DNA of 64,000 nt, from NCBI RefSeq assembly GCF_014699075.1, contig NZ_JACXAB010000015.1:1-64000 (forward strand). The letters run 5' to 3'. A program made the translations under genes and the position numbers. Each line of letters begins with the position of its first letter. Position 1 is the first letter of the stretch. Positions 19,444-29,526 of the stretch are shown here, one piece after another. The DNA comes from Microvirga sp. (GTDB lineage: Bacteria > Pseudomonadota > Alphaproteobacteria > Rhizobiales > Beijerinckiaceae). Under the pieces are notes generated by a model. The model had not been told where the DNA came from, did no database searches, and worked only from the letters and a program-made list of their open reading frames with translations.

Positions 19444-20325
19444 TTAAAGAAAAGAGTCGAATTCGTATTCCGGCAGGCCCGGCACATCGACCGGCATGGC
19501 GAAGAGACTGCCGGAATGCGGATATGTCTTCAGTTCATCATCGGAACGGCCGGTGCGGGCGGACGTCACGTACAGGGTCTTCAGATCGGGACCGCCGAGG
19601 CAGACCATGGTGGGGCAGCGAGCCGGGACGAGATATTCAGCCAGCAGGCGCCCGTCCGGCGAATAGCGCTGGATCCGCCCGCCTTCGAACAAGGCCGTCC
19701 AGTAGCAGCCTTCCGCATCCACGGCCGCGCCATCGGGACGTCCGCGATCCGTTTCGGTGGGATGAAGACGCACGAACAGGGTCCTGTCCGTGACTTCGCC
19801 TGTTGCGGGATCATAGGCGTAGCGCCACACCGTAAAGGTTGGCGTGTCCGAGTGGTAGAGGGTGCGCCCATCGGGCGAGAAGGCGACGCCGTTGGAGGTC
19901 AGAAGATTGCCGGCAAGTGTTGCAAGTCCGCGAGAGTCGTAGCGGTAGAGATGCGCCTTGCCGCCGTCCTTAGGCTCATCGATGGTACCGGCCAGGAAGC
20001 GTCCTGCCGGATCGACACGCCCGTCGTTGAACCGGCTCGTGCGCTGGTCCTCCGGATTGTCCGCAAGCTTGCGCGTGCGGTTGCCGTCAGCAGCCAGCAG
20101 CCAGAGCCCTGAGCGGAAGCCTGCGATGAAACCGCCGCCTTTTCTGAACCCGATGCAGCCGATTTCCTCCGGCATCACGAAGGTCCTGTGCTCGCCCCTC
20201 GCGGGCTCAAAGCGGTGGAGCGCCCTACCCTTGATGTTGACGAAGTAGAGCGCCTGCTCATCGACGGACCAGATCGGGCACTCCCCGAGCTCGGCACGAA
20301 CATCCAACGCAACTTTCAGGCTCAT
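19444..20325 (-). CDS. SMP-30/gluconolactonase-family lactonase, probable sulfogluconolactonase
   Basis: A 293-residue six-bladed propeller protein of the SMP-30/LRE family. The first metal ligand region is AELGECPIW (Glu15), and SNGVAFSPDGRTLYHSDT and RPDGAAVDAEGCYW are typical blade motifs carrying the Asn/Asp metal ligands. The enzyme opens aldonolactones, here probably 6-deoxy-6-sulfogluconolactone to sulfogluconate. Its ATG overlaps the stop of the mutarotase gene (ATGA), showing tight coupling inside the operon. Confidence 0.83.
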   Translation of the reverse strand: MSLKVALDVRAELGECPIWSVDEQALYFVNIKGRALHRFEPARGEHRTFVMPEEIGCIGFRKGGGFIAGFRSGLWLLAADGNRTRKLADNPEDQRTSRFNDGRVDPAGRFLAGTIDEPKDGGKAHLYRYDSRGLATLAGNLLTSNGVAFSPDGRTLYHSDTPTFTVWRYAYDPATGEVTDRTLFVRLHPTETDRGRPDGAAVDAEGCYWTALFEGGRIQRYSPDGRLLAEYLVPARCPTMVCLGGPDLKTLYVTSARTGRSDDELKTYPHSGSLFAMPVDVPGLPEYEFDSFL

Positions 20326-21212
20326 GACAGGGCCTCCACGCCGAACCGCACCCGCGCGGTTAGGCGCTCGCCAGACCTCAGCACCGTGAGCCCATGATGT
20401 GATGGATCACGCCGGCTGATGGCATTGTTCATATGACTCACCGGCTCCACTGCAAAGAAATTCCGCTCTGTGGGGACATACACCACCAGGTGGCCGAAAA
20501 GCGGATCGGCCTCGATGCTCAAGGCGACGTTCTCCTGAGGATAGACAATACGAGCCTTCCCATCCCAGCCGGCAAAGCAGTTGTCGAGACGCGGCTCACC
20601 CACTTCGCGCATAGCTCGGTAGCTCCAAAGATCCGGAACAGGGATGCTGTCCATCGGAAGCGAATCCTCGCGATTGGGGTAGACGCGCTCAGCCGCGAAC
20701 TGCAGGCGGACGCCAGGGCGCTTGGGGAAGAACGGGTGCAATCCCAAGCCGGCCGGCATGGCGCGATGATCCTCGTTCTCAAGCATCAACGTGAGCGTCA
20801 ATCCATCCGGAGAGAGTTCGAAAAGCTGCTCGGCGCGGTAGGCGAAGGGCCACTCCTTCGCCGCATCTCCATCCGGCCGATGAAGGAGCGCAAGACGGCA
20901 GCGTGCATCATCGGCTTCCACAACCTGCCAGGGCCTCTGCCAGGCGTTGCCGTGAATGGAATGTGGGTGATCGCCGAAGTTCAGCGCCAGCCGATGCTCA
21001 ATGCCCTCGAACGTGAAACGTCCTTTAGCGATGCGGTTGCTGTAGGGGATGAGCGGGTAGCAGCAGGTCTGCCGCACCAACCCGTCGCGCAAGACCTGCT
21101 CGGGGGTCTCGCGCATCAGCGCCACGTCGCCATGCCGGAAGCCCGCGATGGCGCCGCCGATGGTTGGCGCCAGATCGAGCTTCAGCGCACTGCTCCTGAG
21201 CGTGACGATCAG
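20322..21212 (-). CDS. Aldose 1-epimerase family protein, probable sulfoquinovose mutarotase
   Basis: A galactose-mutarotase-like protein with NRIAKGRFTFEG, HSIHGNAWQRPW and GLHPFFPKRPG motifs; the His residues in the last two are the usual acid/base pair. It would equilibrate alpha- and beta-sulfoquinovose so that the dehydrogenase can act. The start is odd. The first ATG/GTG/TTG in frame is a GTG at 21125, but the frame upstream is in-family (SSALKLDLAPTIGGAIAGFRHGD). A strong GAGGAGG lies at 21224-21218. I therefore place the start at CTG 21212 (296 residues); ATC at 21209 is possible. Confidence 0.8.
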   Translation of the reverse strand: MIVTLRSSALKLDLAPTIGGAIAGFRHGDVALMRETPEQVLRDGLVRQTCCYPLIPYSNRIAKGRFTFEGIEHRLALNFGDHPHSIHGNAWQRPWQVVEADDARCRLALLHRPDGDAAKEWPFAYRAEQLFELSPDGLTLTLMLENEDHRAMPAGLGLHPFFPKRPGVRLQFAAERVYPNREDSLPMDSIPVPDLWSYRAMREVGEPRLDNCFAGWDGKARIVYPQENVALSIEADPLFGHLVVYVPTERNFFAVEPVSHMNNAISRRDPSHHGLTVLRSGERLTARVRFGVEALS

Positions 21213-21230
21213 GATGGCCTCCTCACGTCT

Positions 21231-22040
21231 CTAATAAGCTGCGGCGGGCGCGGCGGGAGCCGGGGCAGCCTCGCCCCTGAGAGCGCCGAGCCATTCGGAG
21301 GCGCGGCTCGTCATCATGGCGATATCTGAAGCCACCGCTACGTAGCTGTAGCCGTAGCTGATGAAGCGCTTGACCATGTCTGGATTAGGCCCGACGATGC
21401 CGACCGGCTTACCGGCTTCCTGCGCCATCCTGGCTGCCTTCTCGATCAGCGCCTGAACATCAGGATGCGCGATGTTGCCGATATGGCCCATGGCGGCCGC
21501 AAGATCACCAGGCCCAACGAATAGGGCGTCGATTCCGGGAACTGCCGCAATCTCCGGCAACCGCTCAATCGCCTCCGGCGTTTCGAGCTGGGCGATGACA
21601 GCAACCTGATCATTGGCTCGTTTGAGATAATCCGCCGCGCGGCCGAAGCGCGAGCCACGATGCACGGCGGCGACACCACGCACGCCGTGCGGCGGGTACT
21701 TCGCGAACGAGACGGCCAGACGCGCTTCCTCGGCAGTCTGCACGAAAGGCAGCATGATCGTTTGGGCGCCCGCATCGAGCACGCGCTTCACGAGCACCTG
21801 ATCGTTCCAGGCAAGCCGCACCACAGCATCGGCCGGCGTGCAGCCGACGGCTCGCAGGATATGCGCCAGATCCGACACCTCGATCGGCACGTGCTCCATG
21901 TCGACCACGAGGAAGTCGAAGCCGCTATAGCCCATAGCCTCGGCGGTCGCCGGAGCGGCCGCCATGAGCCAAGTGCCGAGCGGCGGCTTGGGTCCTTGCC
22001 CCTTCAGCCAGCTTTTGAAGCGGTTCTCGATGCTGATCAT
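21231..22040 (-). CDS. HpcH/HpaI-family aldolase, probable 2-keto-3,6-dideoxy-6-sulfogluconate (KDSG) aldolase
   Basis: A 269-residue class II pyruvate aldolase. The base His50 (VDMEH), pyruvate-binding Arg75 (VVRLAW), and metal ligands Glu153 (QLETPEA) and Asp179 (VGPGDLA) are all present. In sulfo-ED it splits KDSG into pyruvate and sulfolactaldehyde. The ATG at 22040 is ten bases after the dehydratase stop; the longer open frame upstream overlaps the dehydratase and is not family-like. The last dozen residues are a low-complexity Ala/Pro tail. The next gene lies in the same frame directly after its TAG. Confidence 0.85.
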   Translation of the reverse strand: MISIENRFKSWLKGQGPKPPLGTWLMAAAPATAEAMGYSGFDFLVVDMEHVPIEVSDLAHILRAVGCTPADAVVRLAWNDQVLVKRVLDAGAQTIMLPFVQTAEEARLAVSFAKYPPHGVRGVAAVHRGSRFGRAADYLKRANDQVAVIAQLETPEAIERLPEIAAVPGIDALFVGPGDLAAAMGHIGNIAHPDVQALIEKAARMAQEAGKPVGIVGPNPDMVKRFISYGYSYVAVASDIAMMTSRASEWLGALRGEAAPAPAAPAAAY

Positions 22041-22050
22041 GACAGAACTT

Positions 22051-23784
22051 TCAGAAAATCGACGGCTCGGCCACGAGGCCGCGTGTGGACAGGAAGTCGA
22101 AGTCGCAGCCTTCATCGGCTTGAGAGACGTGGCGCTGGTAGAGGGCCGCGAAGGATCGCTCGTAGCGCAGGGCTCCGGGCTTCCACTCGGCGCGGCGGCG
22201 CTCCAGCTCCTTGTCATCAACTTTCATGTCCAGGCGCCCGGCTTCCACGTCGATTTCCACGAGGTCGCCTGTCTTGAGAAGCCCGAGGGGTCCACCAATT
22301 GCGGCTTCCGGCGCCACGTGCAGGATGCAGGTGCCGTAGTGGGTTCCGCTCATGCGCCCGTCGCAGATGCGCGCCATGTCGCGCACGCCCTGTTTCAGCA
22401 GCTTCTTCGGGATCGGCAGATTGCCCCATTCCGGCATGCCGGGTGCGCCAACTGGACCGGCATTGCGGAGCACGACGACCGTGTCCTCCGTAATGTCGAG
22501 ATCGGGATCGTCAATGGTGCGGTTCATCTCGGCGGGGCTGTCGAAGACAAGCGCAGGGCCTACATGCTTGAGAAATTTCGGGTTGGCCGCCGAGGACTTC
22601 ATGACGGCACCGTTGGGAGCGAGGTTGCCGCGCAGCACCGCCAGCGTCTTGCCGCGGGAAAGCGGCACGACCGGGTTGTCCTCGCCCCGGATGACCTCGT
22701 CGTTCCAGCACTCGGCTCCGGCGATGTTCTCGCCAAGTGTCTTACCGTTCACCGTCATGGCGTCACGGTCGAGATGCCGCTCCAGCTTCTTGAGCTGCGC
22801 CAGAATTCCGCCGGCGAAGTAGAAATCCTCCATCAGGTACTCGCCCGATGGAAAGAGGTTCGCGCAGACGGGCACCCGTCCGGCCATGTCTGACATGTCG
22901 TCAAGGGTCAGATCAACGCCCGCCCGGCGTGCCATTGCGATCAGGTGAACGGCGGCGTTGGTCGACCCGCCAAGGGCCATATAGGCGACAAGGCCATTGC
23001 GGAAGCTCTTCGCATCAAGGAATCGGGAGGGCTTCCAGTCCTCCCAGATCATCTCGATGACGTGCTCGCCACAGGCCGATGCCATGCGCGGGTGGCCGCT
23101 GTCGGCGGCAGGGATCGAGGATGCGCCCGGGAGCGTGAGACCCATAGCGTCCACGATGGAGGTCATGGTGGACGCCGTGCCCATGGTGTTGCAGGTGCCG
23201 ATGGAGCGGGTCATCCGGCTTTCGAGATCCACCCAATCGTCTTGGGTGATATTGCCGGCACGCAGCTCATCCCAGTATTTTTTCGTGTGGGTGCCCGCAC
23301 CCGTCTTGTGCCCGCGCCACTGTCCGTTCGACATGGGGCCTGCCGGGCAGTAGATCACCGGAATGTCCATGCTGATCGCCCCCATGAGGAGGCCGGGCGT
23401 AGACTTGTCGCAGCCGCCGAGCAGCACGGCGCCGTCGATGGGATGCGAGCGCAGAAGCTCCTCGACTTCCATGGCAAGGAAGTTGCGGTAGAGCATGGTG
23501 GTTGGCTTCACCATCACCTCACCGACTGACAGCGCCGGCAGCTCAACCGGGTAGCCGCCCGCCTGCCAGACGCCGCGCTTCACCGCCTCGGCGCGGTCGC
23601 GCAGGTGCGAGTGGCAGGGGCTGAGTTCGCTCCAAGTGTTGACGATGGCAACAACGGGCTTTCCGAGGAATTCCTCCCGCCGCAGGCCCATCTGCTGCGT
23701 GCGCTGCCGATGGGCGAAGCCGCGCATGTCGTCGGAGGCATACCAGCGCTGGCTCCGCAATTCCCCGATTGTTCGGCGTGTCAT
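22051..23784 (-). CDS. IlvD/Edd-family dehydratase, probable sulfogluconate dehydratase
   Basis: A 577-residue dehydratase. It keeps three cysteines at the iron-sulfur cluster positions of the IlvD/Edd family: Cys57 (SPCHSH), Cys125 (GGCDKSTP) and Cys198 (GTCNTMG). The family also includes pentonate and gluconate dehydratases. Here it would dehydrate 6-deoxy-6-sulfogluconate to KDSG. Housekeeping dihydroxy-acid dehydratase (IlvD) is the main alternative, but its place between a sugar ABC transporter and the aldolase argues for a catabolic sugar acid. It follows the second permease by 13 bases. Confidence 0.85.
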   Translation of the reverse strand: MTRRTIGELRSQRWYASDDMRGFAHRQRTQQMGLRREEFLGKPVVAIVNTWSELSPCHSHLRDRAEAVKRGVWQAGGYPVELPALSVGEVMVKPTTMLYRNFLAMEVEELLRSHPIDGAVLLGGCDKSTPGLLMGAISMDIPVIYCPAGPMSNGQWRGHKTGAGTHTKKYWDELRAGNITQDDWVDLESRMTRSIGTCNTMGTASTMTSIVDAMGLTLPGASSIPAADSGHPRMASACGEHVIEMIWEDWKPSRFLDAKSFRNGLVAYMALGGSTNAAVHLIAMARRAGVDLTLDDMSDMAGRVPVCANLFPSGEYLMEDFYFAGGILAQLKKLERHLDRDAMTVNGKTLGENIAGAECWNDEVIRGEDNPVVPLSRGKTLAVLRGNLAPNGAVMKSSAANPKFLKHVGPALVFDSPAEMNRTIDDPDLDITEDTVVVLRNAGPVGAPGMPEWGNLPIPKKLLKQGVRDMARICDGRMSGTHYGTCILHVAPEAAIGGPLGLLKTGDLVEIDVEAGRLDMKVDDKELERRRAEWKPGALRYERSFAALYQRHVSQADEGCDFDFLSTRGLVAEPSIF

Positions 23785-23797
23785 CTCGAAACGATCC

Positions 23798-24658
23798 TTA
23801 TCCCTTGATGCCGCCGGAGGTCAGGCCGGACACGACGCGCTCCTGGAAGATCACGATCAGAACCGCAACCGGCACGATGCCGACGACGAGCGCCGCCGAG
23901 ATCACCGGCCAGGGGAAAGCGAACTCACCCTGATAGAGCGTGATGCCTACGGGGAGCGTGCGCAGGGCCGGGTTGGAGTTGAAAGATAGCGCAAGCAGGA
24001 ACTCGTCCCAGGCGTTCACGAAGGCGAGAATTCCTGCCGTAAACACACCCGGCGCCGAGAGCGGCACCACGACCTTGAAAAGGGCACCAATGCGGGTGCA
24101 GCCGTCGATCATGGCGGAGTTTTCCAGATCGCGCGGAATGCCCTCGAAGAACGACACGAGGATCAGGGTGCAGACCGGCAGGCTCAGCACCGTGTAGGGC
24201 AGGATCAGGGCCACCCAGGTATTGAGGAGGCCAAGCGCCCGCATGATCTCGAAGAGAGGCACCAGCAGCGTGACGAGCGGGAAGGTCGAAACGGCGATGA
24301 TGGCCGAGAGAATAAGATCCCGTCCGCGGATCTGGAGCCGAGCCAGCGCATACGCAGCGAGAACGGAGATGAAGAGCGTCAGCGCGGTGGAGAGGATCGC
24401 CACCATGAAGCTGTTGAACAGGAACAGCAGCAGGGGCTGGTCCGTGAAGGCGCGCAGATAATTTGCAACCGTCGGCGCATGCGGCAGCCAGGTGATTGGT
24501 TTCACGGTCAGCTCGGCTTCCGTCTTGAGCGACGTGAACAGGATCCACAGCGCCGGGAACATACCGTTCACGACCAGGATGAACCCGATCAGGATACGCA
24601 GGGGCGTGCCGGAGAAGAGCGAGCGGCTGGCAGTCGTATCGTGGCTCATGGCTGTCAT
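23798..24658 (-). CDS. Carbohydrate ABC transporter permease (MalG type)
   Basis: A 286-residue inner-membrane protein with six helices. The EAA loop, where the ATPase docks, is ENSAMIDGCTRIGALFKVVVPLSAPG (about 195-220; only part quoted here is diagnostic: DGCTRIG then LPLSAPG-like). It belongs to the CUT1 group (MalG/UgpE). With the other permease, the binding protein and the ATPase it forms a sugar importer, here probably for sulfoquinovose or its glyceryl glycoside. Its ATG overlaps the stop of the first permease. Confidence 0.9.
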   Translation of the reverse strand: MTAMSHDTTASRSLFSGTPLRILIGFILVVNGMFPALWILFTSLKTEAELTVKPITWLPHAPTVANYLRAFTDQPLLLFLFNSFMVAILSTALTLFISVLAAYALARLQIRGRDLILSAIIAVSTFPLVTLLVPLFEIMRALGLLNTWVALILPYTVLSLPVCTLILVSFFEGIPRDLENSAMIDGCTRIGALFKVVVPLSAPGVFTAGILAFVNAWDEFLLALSFNSNPALRTLPVGITLYQGEFAFPWPVISAALVVGIVPVAVLIVIFQERVVSGLTSGGIKG

Positions 24659-25593
24659 CCCTTGGCCCGGATCATGCGCAGGTAGACTGCCGTCACGGCC
24701 ATGGAGAGGGCGAACATGACGACGGCGAGCGCCGAGCCGTAGCCGAGATCGAGGAAGTCGACCGTGTTCTGGTGGATGTACATGGCAAGCGTCGCCGTGG
24801 ATGTGCCAGGGCCGCCGCGTGTCATGGTGAACGGGATGTCGAACGTCTGGAGCGCCGTGATGGTGCGGAAGATCAGGGCGACAACGATGGCAGGCTTGAG
24901 CAGCGGCAGGGTGATCTCGAAGAACTGCCTGAGGCGCCCTGCCCCATCCACATCGGCTGCCTCATAGAGCGAGCGCGGGATCGTCTGGAGGCCTGCGAGG
25001 ATGATGAGCGCCATGAAGGACGAGGTCTTCCAGATGATCGTGAGACAGATCGCGGCGAAGGCCCAATTGGCGGAGTTGAACCAGATCACCCCTTCGATGC
25101 CGAGGCGCCGGAGCACGTCGTTCACCACGCCGTATTCGGAATGGAAGAACCATGCGAAGATGAGGCCGGCGAACGAAAGCGGCAGCGCCCAGGGAATGAG
25201 AAGCGAGAGACGGACCGGCCATTTCACGTTGAACGGCAGGTTGGCCATCAGGGCGAGCGCCAGACCGACGAACAACGCCCCCGGAACGGTGATGAGCGTG
25301 ATGAGCACCGTGTTCCGGGTCGTCTCCCAGAACACCGGGTCATCCAGCATGAGGCTGTAGTTCTCAAGCCCGGCGAAGGTCGCAGGCAAGCCGGAGGTGA
25401 GCGACAGGTTCTGGAAGCTAGTCCAGATCAAACGGCAGACGGGATAGACGATGATGAGCGTCAGGAGGAGGGCTGCCGGCATCAGCAGCAGCACGGCCAG
25501 GGTGCGCTCGCTCGGATCAAGGAACCGCGTCCACCACTTGGTGCCGCTCTCGTTTTGCGGGGCCACTAGGGTCGTTTCGCTGACCGTTGCCAT
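24655..25593 (-). CDS. Carbohydrate ABC transporter permease (MalF/UgpA type)
   Basis: A 312-residue permease with six membrane helices. The EAA loop reads YEAADVDGAGRLRQFF followed by ITLPLLKP. The ATG at 25593 (MATVSETTLV) gives the usual length for the family; the open frame further upstream is not family-like. It pairs with the permease encoded immediately downstream. It belongs to the same transcription unit as the sulfoglycolytic enzymes. Confidence 0.9.
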   Translation of the reverse strand: MATVSETTLVAPQNESGTKWWTRFLDPSERTLAVLLLMPAALLLTLIIVYPVCRLIWTSFQNLSLTSGLPATFAGLENYSLMLDDPVFWETTRNTVLITLITVPGALFVGLALALMANLPFNVKWPVRLSLLIPWALPLSFAGLIFAWFFHSEYGVVNDVLRRLGIEGVIWFNSANWAFAAICLTIIWKTSSFMALIILAGLQTIPRSLYEAADVDGAGRLRQFFEITLPLLKPAIVVALIFRTITALQTFDIPFTMTRGGPGTSTATLAMYIHQNTVDFLDLGYGSALAVVMFALSMAVTAVYLRMIRAKG

Positions 25594-25670
25594 CGTGTCA
25601 TCCTGCCCGTTTGCAACATTGGGGTGACGGACGCCCGTGGGCGTCCGTCGGAGAGCTATTGTAGTGTGCC

Positions 25671-26978
<1,308 letters not shown>

Positions 26979-26995
26979 TTATTGACCTGCGCCTG

Positions 26996-28069
26996 TCAGG
27001 CGATGGCCCGTTCCGTTGCCGCATCGAAAAGGTGGATCCGCGAAGGATCGACACCGATGGTGAGATCCTCGCCAGGGTTCGGGCGCATCTCCGGCGCACC
27101 ACGCGCCGTCAGCGTGGACGAACCGAGGACGAAGTGGATGAGCGTATCGGAGCCAAGCGGCTCGACGACCTGCACCCGTCCCGACAGGGCATGGCCCTCG
27201 CCGGCTGGCACGAAATGCTCCGGACGAATGCCGACGATCACATCGCGCCCTTCGAGGCCACCGGCTTTCCCGGCGGCATGGCTTTGAAGCGGAAGGCTGG
27301 CCCCGCCGTCGAACATCACCTGCCCGCCGCGGATCGTACCCTTGGCGAAATTCATGGCCGGCGATCCGATGAAGCCGCCGACGAAGACGCTGGCTGGCGA
27401 GTTGTAGACCTCGTCCGGGGTGCCGACCTGCTCAATCTCGCCACCCTTGAGGATCACGATGCGGTCGGCGAGCGTCATCGCCTCAACCTGATCGTGGGTC
27501 ACATAGATGATGGTGGTGCCGATGGCCTGATGGAGGCGCTTGATTTCCGTGCGAACCTGACCGCGCAGCTTGGCATCGAGGTTGGAAAGCGGTTCGTCGA
27601 ACAGGAAGACCTGGGGACGGCGCACGATCGCGCGGCCCATGGCAACGCGCTGGCGCTGGCCGCCGGAAAGCTGGCTCGGCTTCCTCTCGAGGAGTTGGGT
27701 GATTCCGAGCATCTCGGCCGCCTGGGTGATGCGCGGCTTGATCTCGGCGGAAGGAATCCCGCGCACCTTCAGGCTGAAGGCCATATTCTCGTAGACGGTT
27801 TTGTGCGGGTAGAGCGCGTAATCCTGGAACACCATGGCGATGTCGCGCTCCCGGGGCGGCAGCTTGTTCACCACCCGCTCGCCGATGCGGATCTCGCCGC
27901 CGCTGATGCTCTCCAGGCCCGCCAGCATGCGAAGGGTCGTCGACTTACCGCAACCCGACGGGCCCACCAGCACCACGAACTCGCGGTCGGCAATCTCCAA
28001 GTCGATGCCCTTGACGATCTTTAGAGCACCGTAACTCTTCTCAAGCTTGCGGAAGCTGACGGACGACAT
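26996..28069 (-). CDS. Sugar ABC transporter ATP-binding protein (UgpC/MalK type)
   Basis: A 357-residue ATPase. Walker A is GPSGCGKST, the signature LSGGQRQRVAMGRA, Walker B VFLFDEPLSNLD, and the H-loop Thr-His in YVTHDQVEAM. The C-terminal TOBE region (about 240-357) is present. The ATG at 28069 is preceded by GGGAGGGAG. This is the first gene of the eleven-gene operon and lies 95 bases downstream of the promoter/operator at 28164-28192. Confidence 0.93.
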   Translation of the reverse strand: MSSVSFRKLEKSYGALKIVKGIDLEIADREFVVLVGPSGCGKSTTLRMLAGLESISGGEIRIGERVVNKLPPRERDIAMVFQDYALYPHKTVYENMAFSLKVRGIPSAEIKPRITQAAEMLGITQLLERKPSQLSGGQRQRVAMGRAIVRRPQVFLFDEPLSNLDAKLRGQVRTEIKRLHQAIGTTIIYVTHDQVEAMTLADRIVILKGGEIEQVGTPDEVYNSPASVFVGGFIGSPAMNFAKGTIRGGQVMFDGGASLPLQSHAAGKAGGLEGRDVIVGIRPEHFVPAGEGHALSGRVQVVEPLGSDTLIHFVLGSSTLTARGAPEMRPNPGEDLTIGVDPSRIHLFDAATERAIA

Positions 28070-28163
28070 GCTCCCTCCCTGTTGCTTTGCAGCGTGCTCG
28101 AAGGTGGCGCGCCTGCACATAATCCCCTGGCGATAAGTCCCAGGCGTAAGGCTCATTGCATCT

Positions 28164-28192
28164 ATCATAGCGCTACGATGAACTCGATGCAA
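28164..28192 (-). promoter_or_regulatory. Promoter and overlapping LacI-type operator of the sulfoquinovose operon
   Basis: On the minus strand TTGCAT (28192-28187), a 17-base spacer and TATGAT (28169-28164) form a good sigma-70-type promoter. The palindrome ATCATAGCGCTACGAT at 28164-28179 (15 of 16 positions symmetric as half-sites 7/8) covers the -10 box and half of the spacer. A bound repressor there would block RNA polymerase. The site lies between the operon and the divergent lacI-type gene. Confidence 0.7.
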
Positions 28193-28259
28193 GCAGCTTT
28201 CGGGCGAGTCCAGGAGCAATGAGAAAGCGAATTTTTGGCCATACCTAAGGCGTTTTCGC

Positions 28260-28288
28260 TTGGGATATCACCTCTTGAACCTTATACT
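28260..28288 (+). promoter_or_regulatory. Promoter candidate for the LacI-type regulator
   Basis: TTGGGA at 28260-28265 and TATACT at 28283-28288 have a 17-base spacer and point toward the regulator gene at 28330. A copy of the operator core follows directly downstream. Confidence 0.5.
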
Positions 28289-28302
28289 GCCGGAAACTAT
28301 TC

Positions 28303-28320
28303 TCTCGGAGCGCTACGAAA
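28303..28320. promoter_or_regulatory. Second operator-like site in front of the LacI-type gene
   Basis: AGCGCTACGA at 28309-28318 is identical to ten bases of the first operator (28169-28178). Around its centre the half-sites match at 7 of 9 positions. It lies between the regulator's putative promoter and its ATG, which fits autoregulation. The two site centres are 140 bases apart. Confidence 0.5.
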
Positions 28321-28329
28321 GACAGACGA

Positions 28330-29388
28330 ATGGACACTGGCAGCAGCTTGCAGAATCGCGTGCCGCGGAAGCGGCGCAAGATGCAGCGCGTGACGATGAT
28401 GGACGTGGCAAGGCTCGCTCAGGTCTCCCCTTCCACGGTGTCGCTCTACCTGCGCAAGCCCTCCGCTGTTTCCCCGGCGGCAGGCCAGGAGATCGCCCGC
28501 GCCATTTCAACCTTGGGCTATGTTCCCAATCTGGTCGCAGGGGGACTCGCGGCCGCGTCATCGAAAGTGGTCAGCATCATCGTACCGTCGATTCGCAACG
28601 CCTTCTTCGCCGAGACGGTGTCCACTCTTCAGGCCGAACTGGCCGCGGAGGGCCTGCAGGTCATCCTTGGCCATAGCGAGTATGGAGAGGATCAGGAAGA
28701 GGCCCTTGTTCGAACGGCCCTCGCCTGGGCTCCGGCCGCCGTCGTTCTGACGGGCCTGTCACACAGCGCCGAGACCCGCAAGCTTCTGCAGGCGAGCGGC
28801 GTGCCCGTTGTCGAGATGTGGGAGATCGGCGGAGAGCCAGTTGATATGGCCGTGGGTTTTTCACACCCGCATGTAGGCGCATCCGCCGCCCGCCATCTCC
28901 TGGCCAAGAGACGCCGCTCAATCGCATTCCTGGGCGCCCGCATGCAGGAGGATCATCGCGCTGCCAAACGGGCGAGCGGATTTGCCGAAGAAGCCAAGCG
29001 TGCGGCGGAGCACGTAACCTGCGAGGTTATCAATCATCCAGGCGCCGCCACGGTCGAGGCCGGATCGCTCCTGTTGAGCCGTGCCCTCCAGCAGATCCCG
29101 GACCTCGATGGTATTGCCTGCTCAAACGACCTGATCGCCTTGGGCGCGCTCTTCGAGTGCCAGCGCCAAGGCATCCCTATTCCGGACACAATCGCCGTGG
29201 TGGGCTTCGGGGACCTCGATTTCAGCGCTTCATGCATTCCTTCCCTGACAACAATCCGCCCTTCCGGAGATTTGATTGGCAAGGAAGTTGCACGCCTGAT
29301 CCTCGCCGGCATTCATGGTGAACAGCCTGCAGGCGCCTCCCGCATCATCGACACCGGCCATGTTCTGATCGAACGGCGGAGCACCTGA
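28330..29388 (+). CDS. LacI-family transcriptional regulator
   Basis: A 352-residue repressor. The N-terminal helix-turn-helix is MMDVARLAQVSPSTVSLYL with the hinge ARAISTLGYVPN, followed by a periplasmic-binding-like sensor domain (SIIVPSIRNAFFAETV through GFGDLDFSA). LacI regulators bind short palindromes and release them on binding a sugar or pathway intermediate. It is divergent from the sulfoquinovose operon and two matching palindromes lie in the shared gap, so it most likely controls that operon and itself. The ATG at 28330 has a weak ribosome site; a start at 28381 is possible but leaves only a few residues before the helix-turn-helix. Confidence 0.9.
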   Translation: MDTGSSLQNRVPRKRRKMQRVTMMDVARLAQVSPSTVSLYLRKPSAVSPAAGQEIARAISTLGYVPNLVAGGLAAASSKVVSIIVPSIRNAFFAETVSTLQAELAAEGLQVILGHSEYGEDQEEALVRTALAWAPAAVVLTGLSHSAETRKLLQASGVPVVEMWEIGGEPVDMAVGFSHPHVGASAARHLLAKRRRSIAFLGARMQEDHRAAKRASGFAEEAKRAAEHVTCEVINHPGAATVEAGSLLLSRALQQIPDLDGIACSNDLIALGALFECQRQGIPIPDTIAVVGFGDLDFSASCIPSLTTIRPSGDLIGKEVARLILAGIHGEQPAGASRIIDTGHVLIERRST

Positions 29389-29526
29389 TCAGGCCTTTGG
29401 AGCCACCACTTCTCCATAGACACTTCAACAGTATAGCCGCGCTCCGCCCCTGGTGTTTGGACGTCACCTACGGCAGCCTGTGCGTGCCGTAACCTGTCGT
29501 CGGCCTGAGTTGAAGGAGGTGTTCGC

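Noticed and set aside
22041..22220. Upstream extension of the HpcH/HpaI aldolase to 22220
   Set aside because: It overlaps the dehydratase gene, and the extra residues do not resemble the family; the ATG at 22040 fits the family start.
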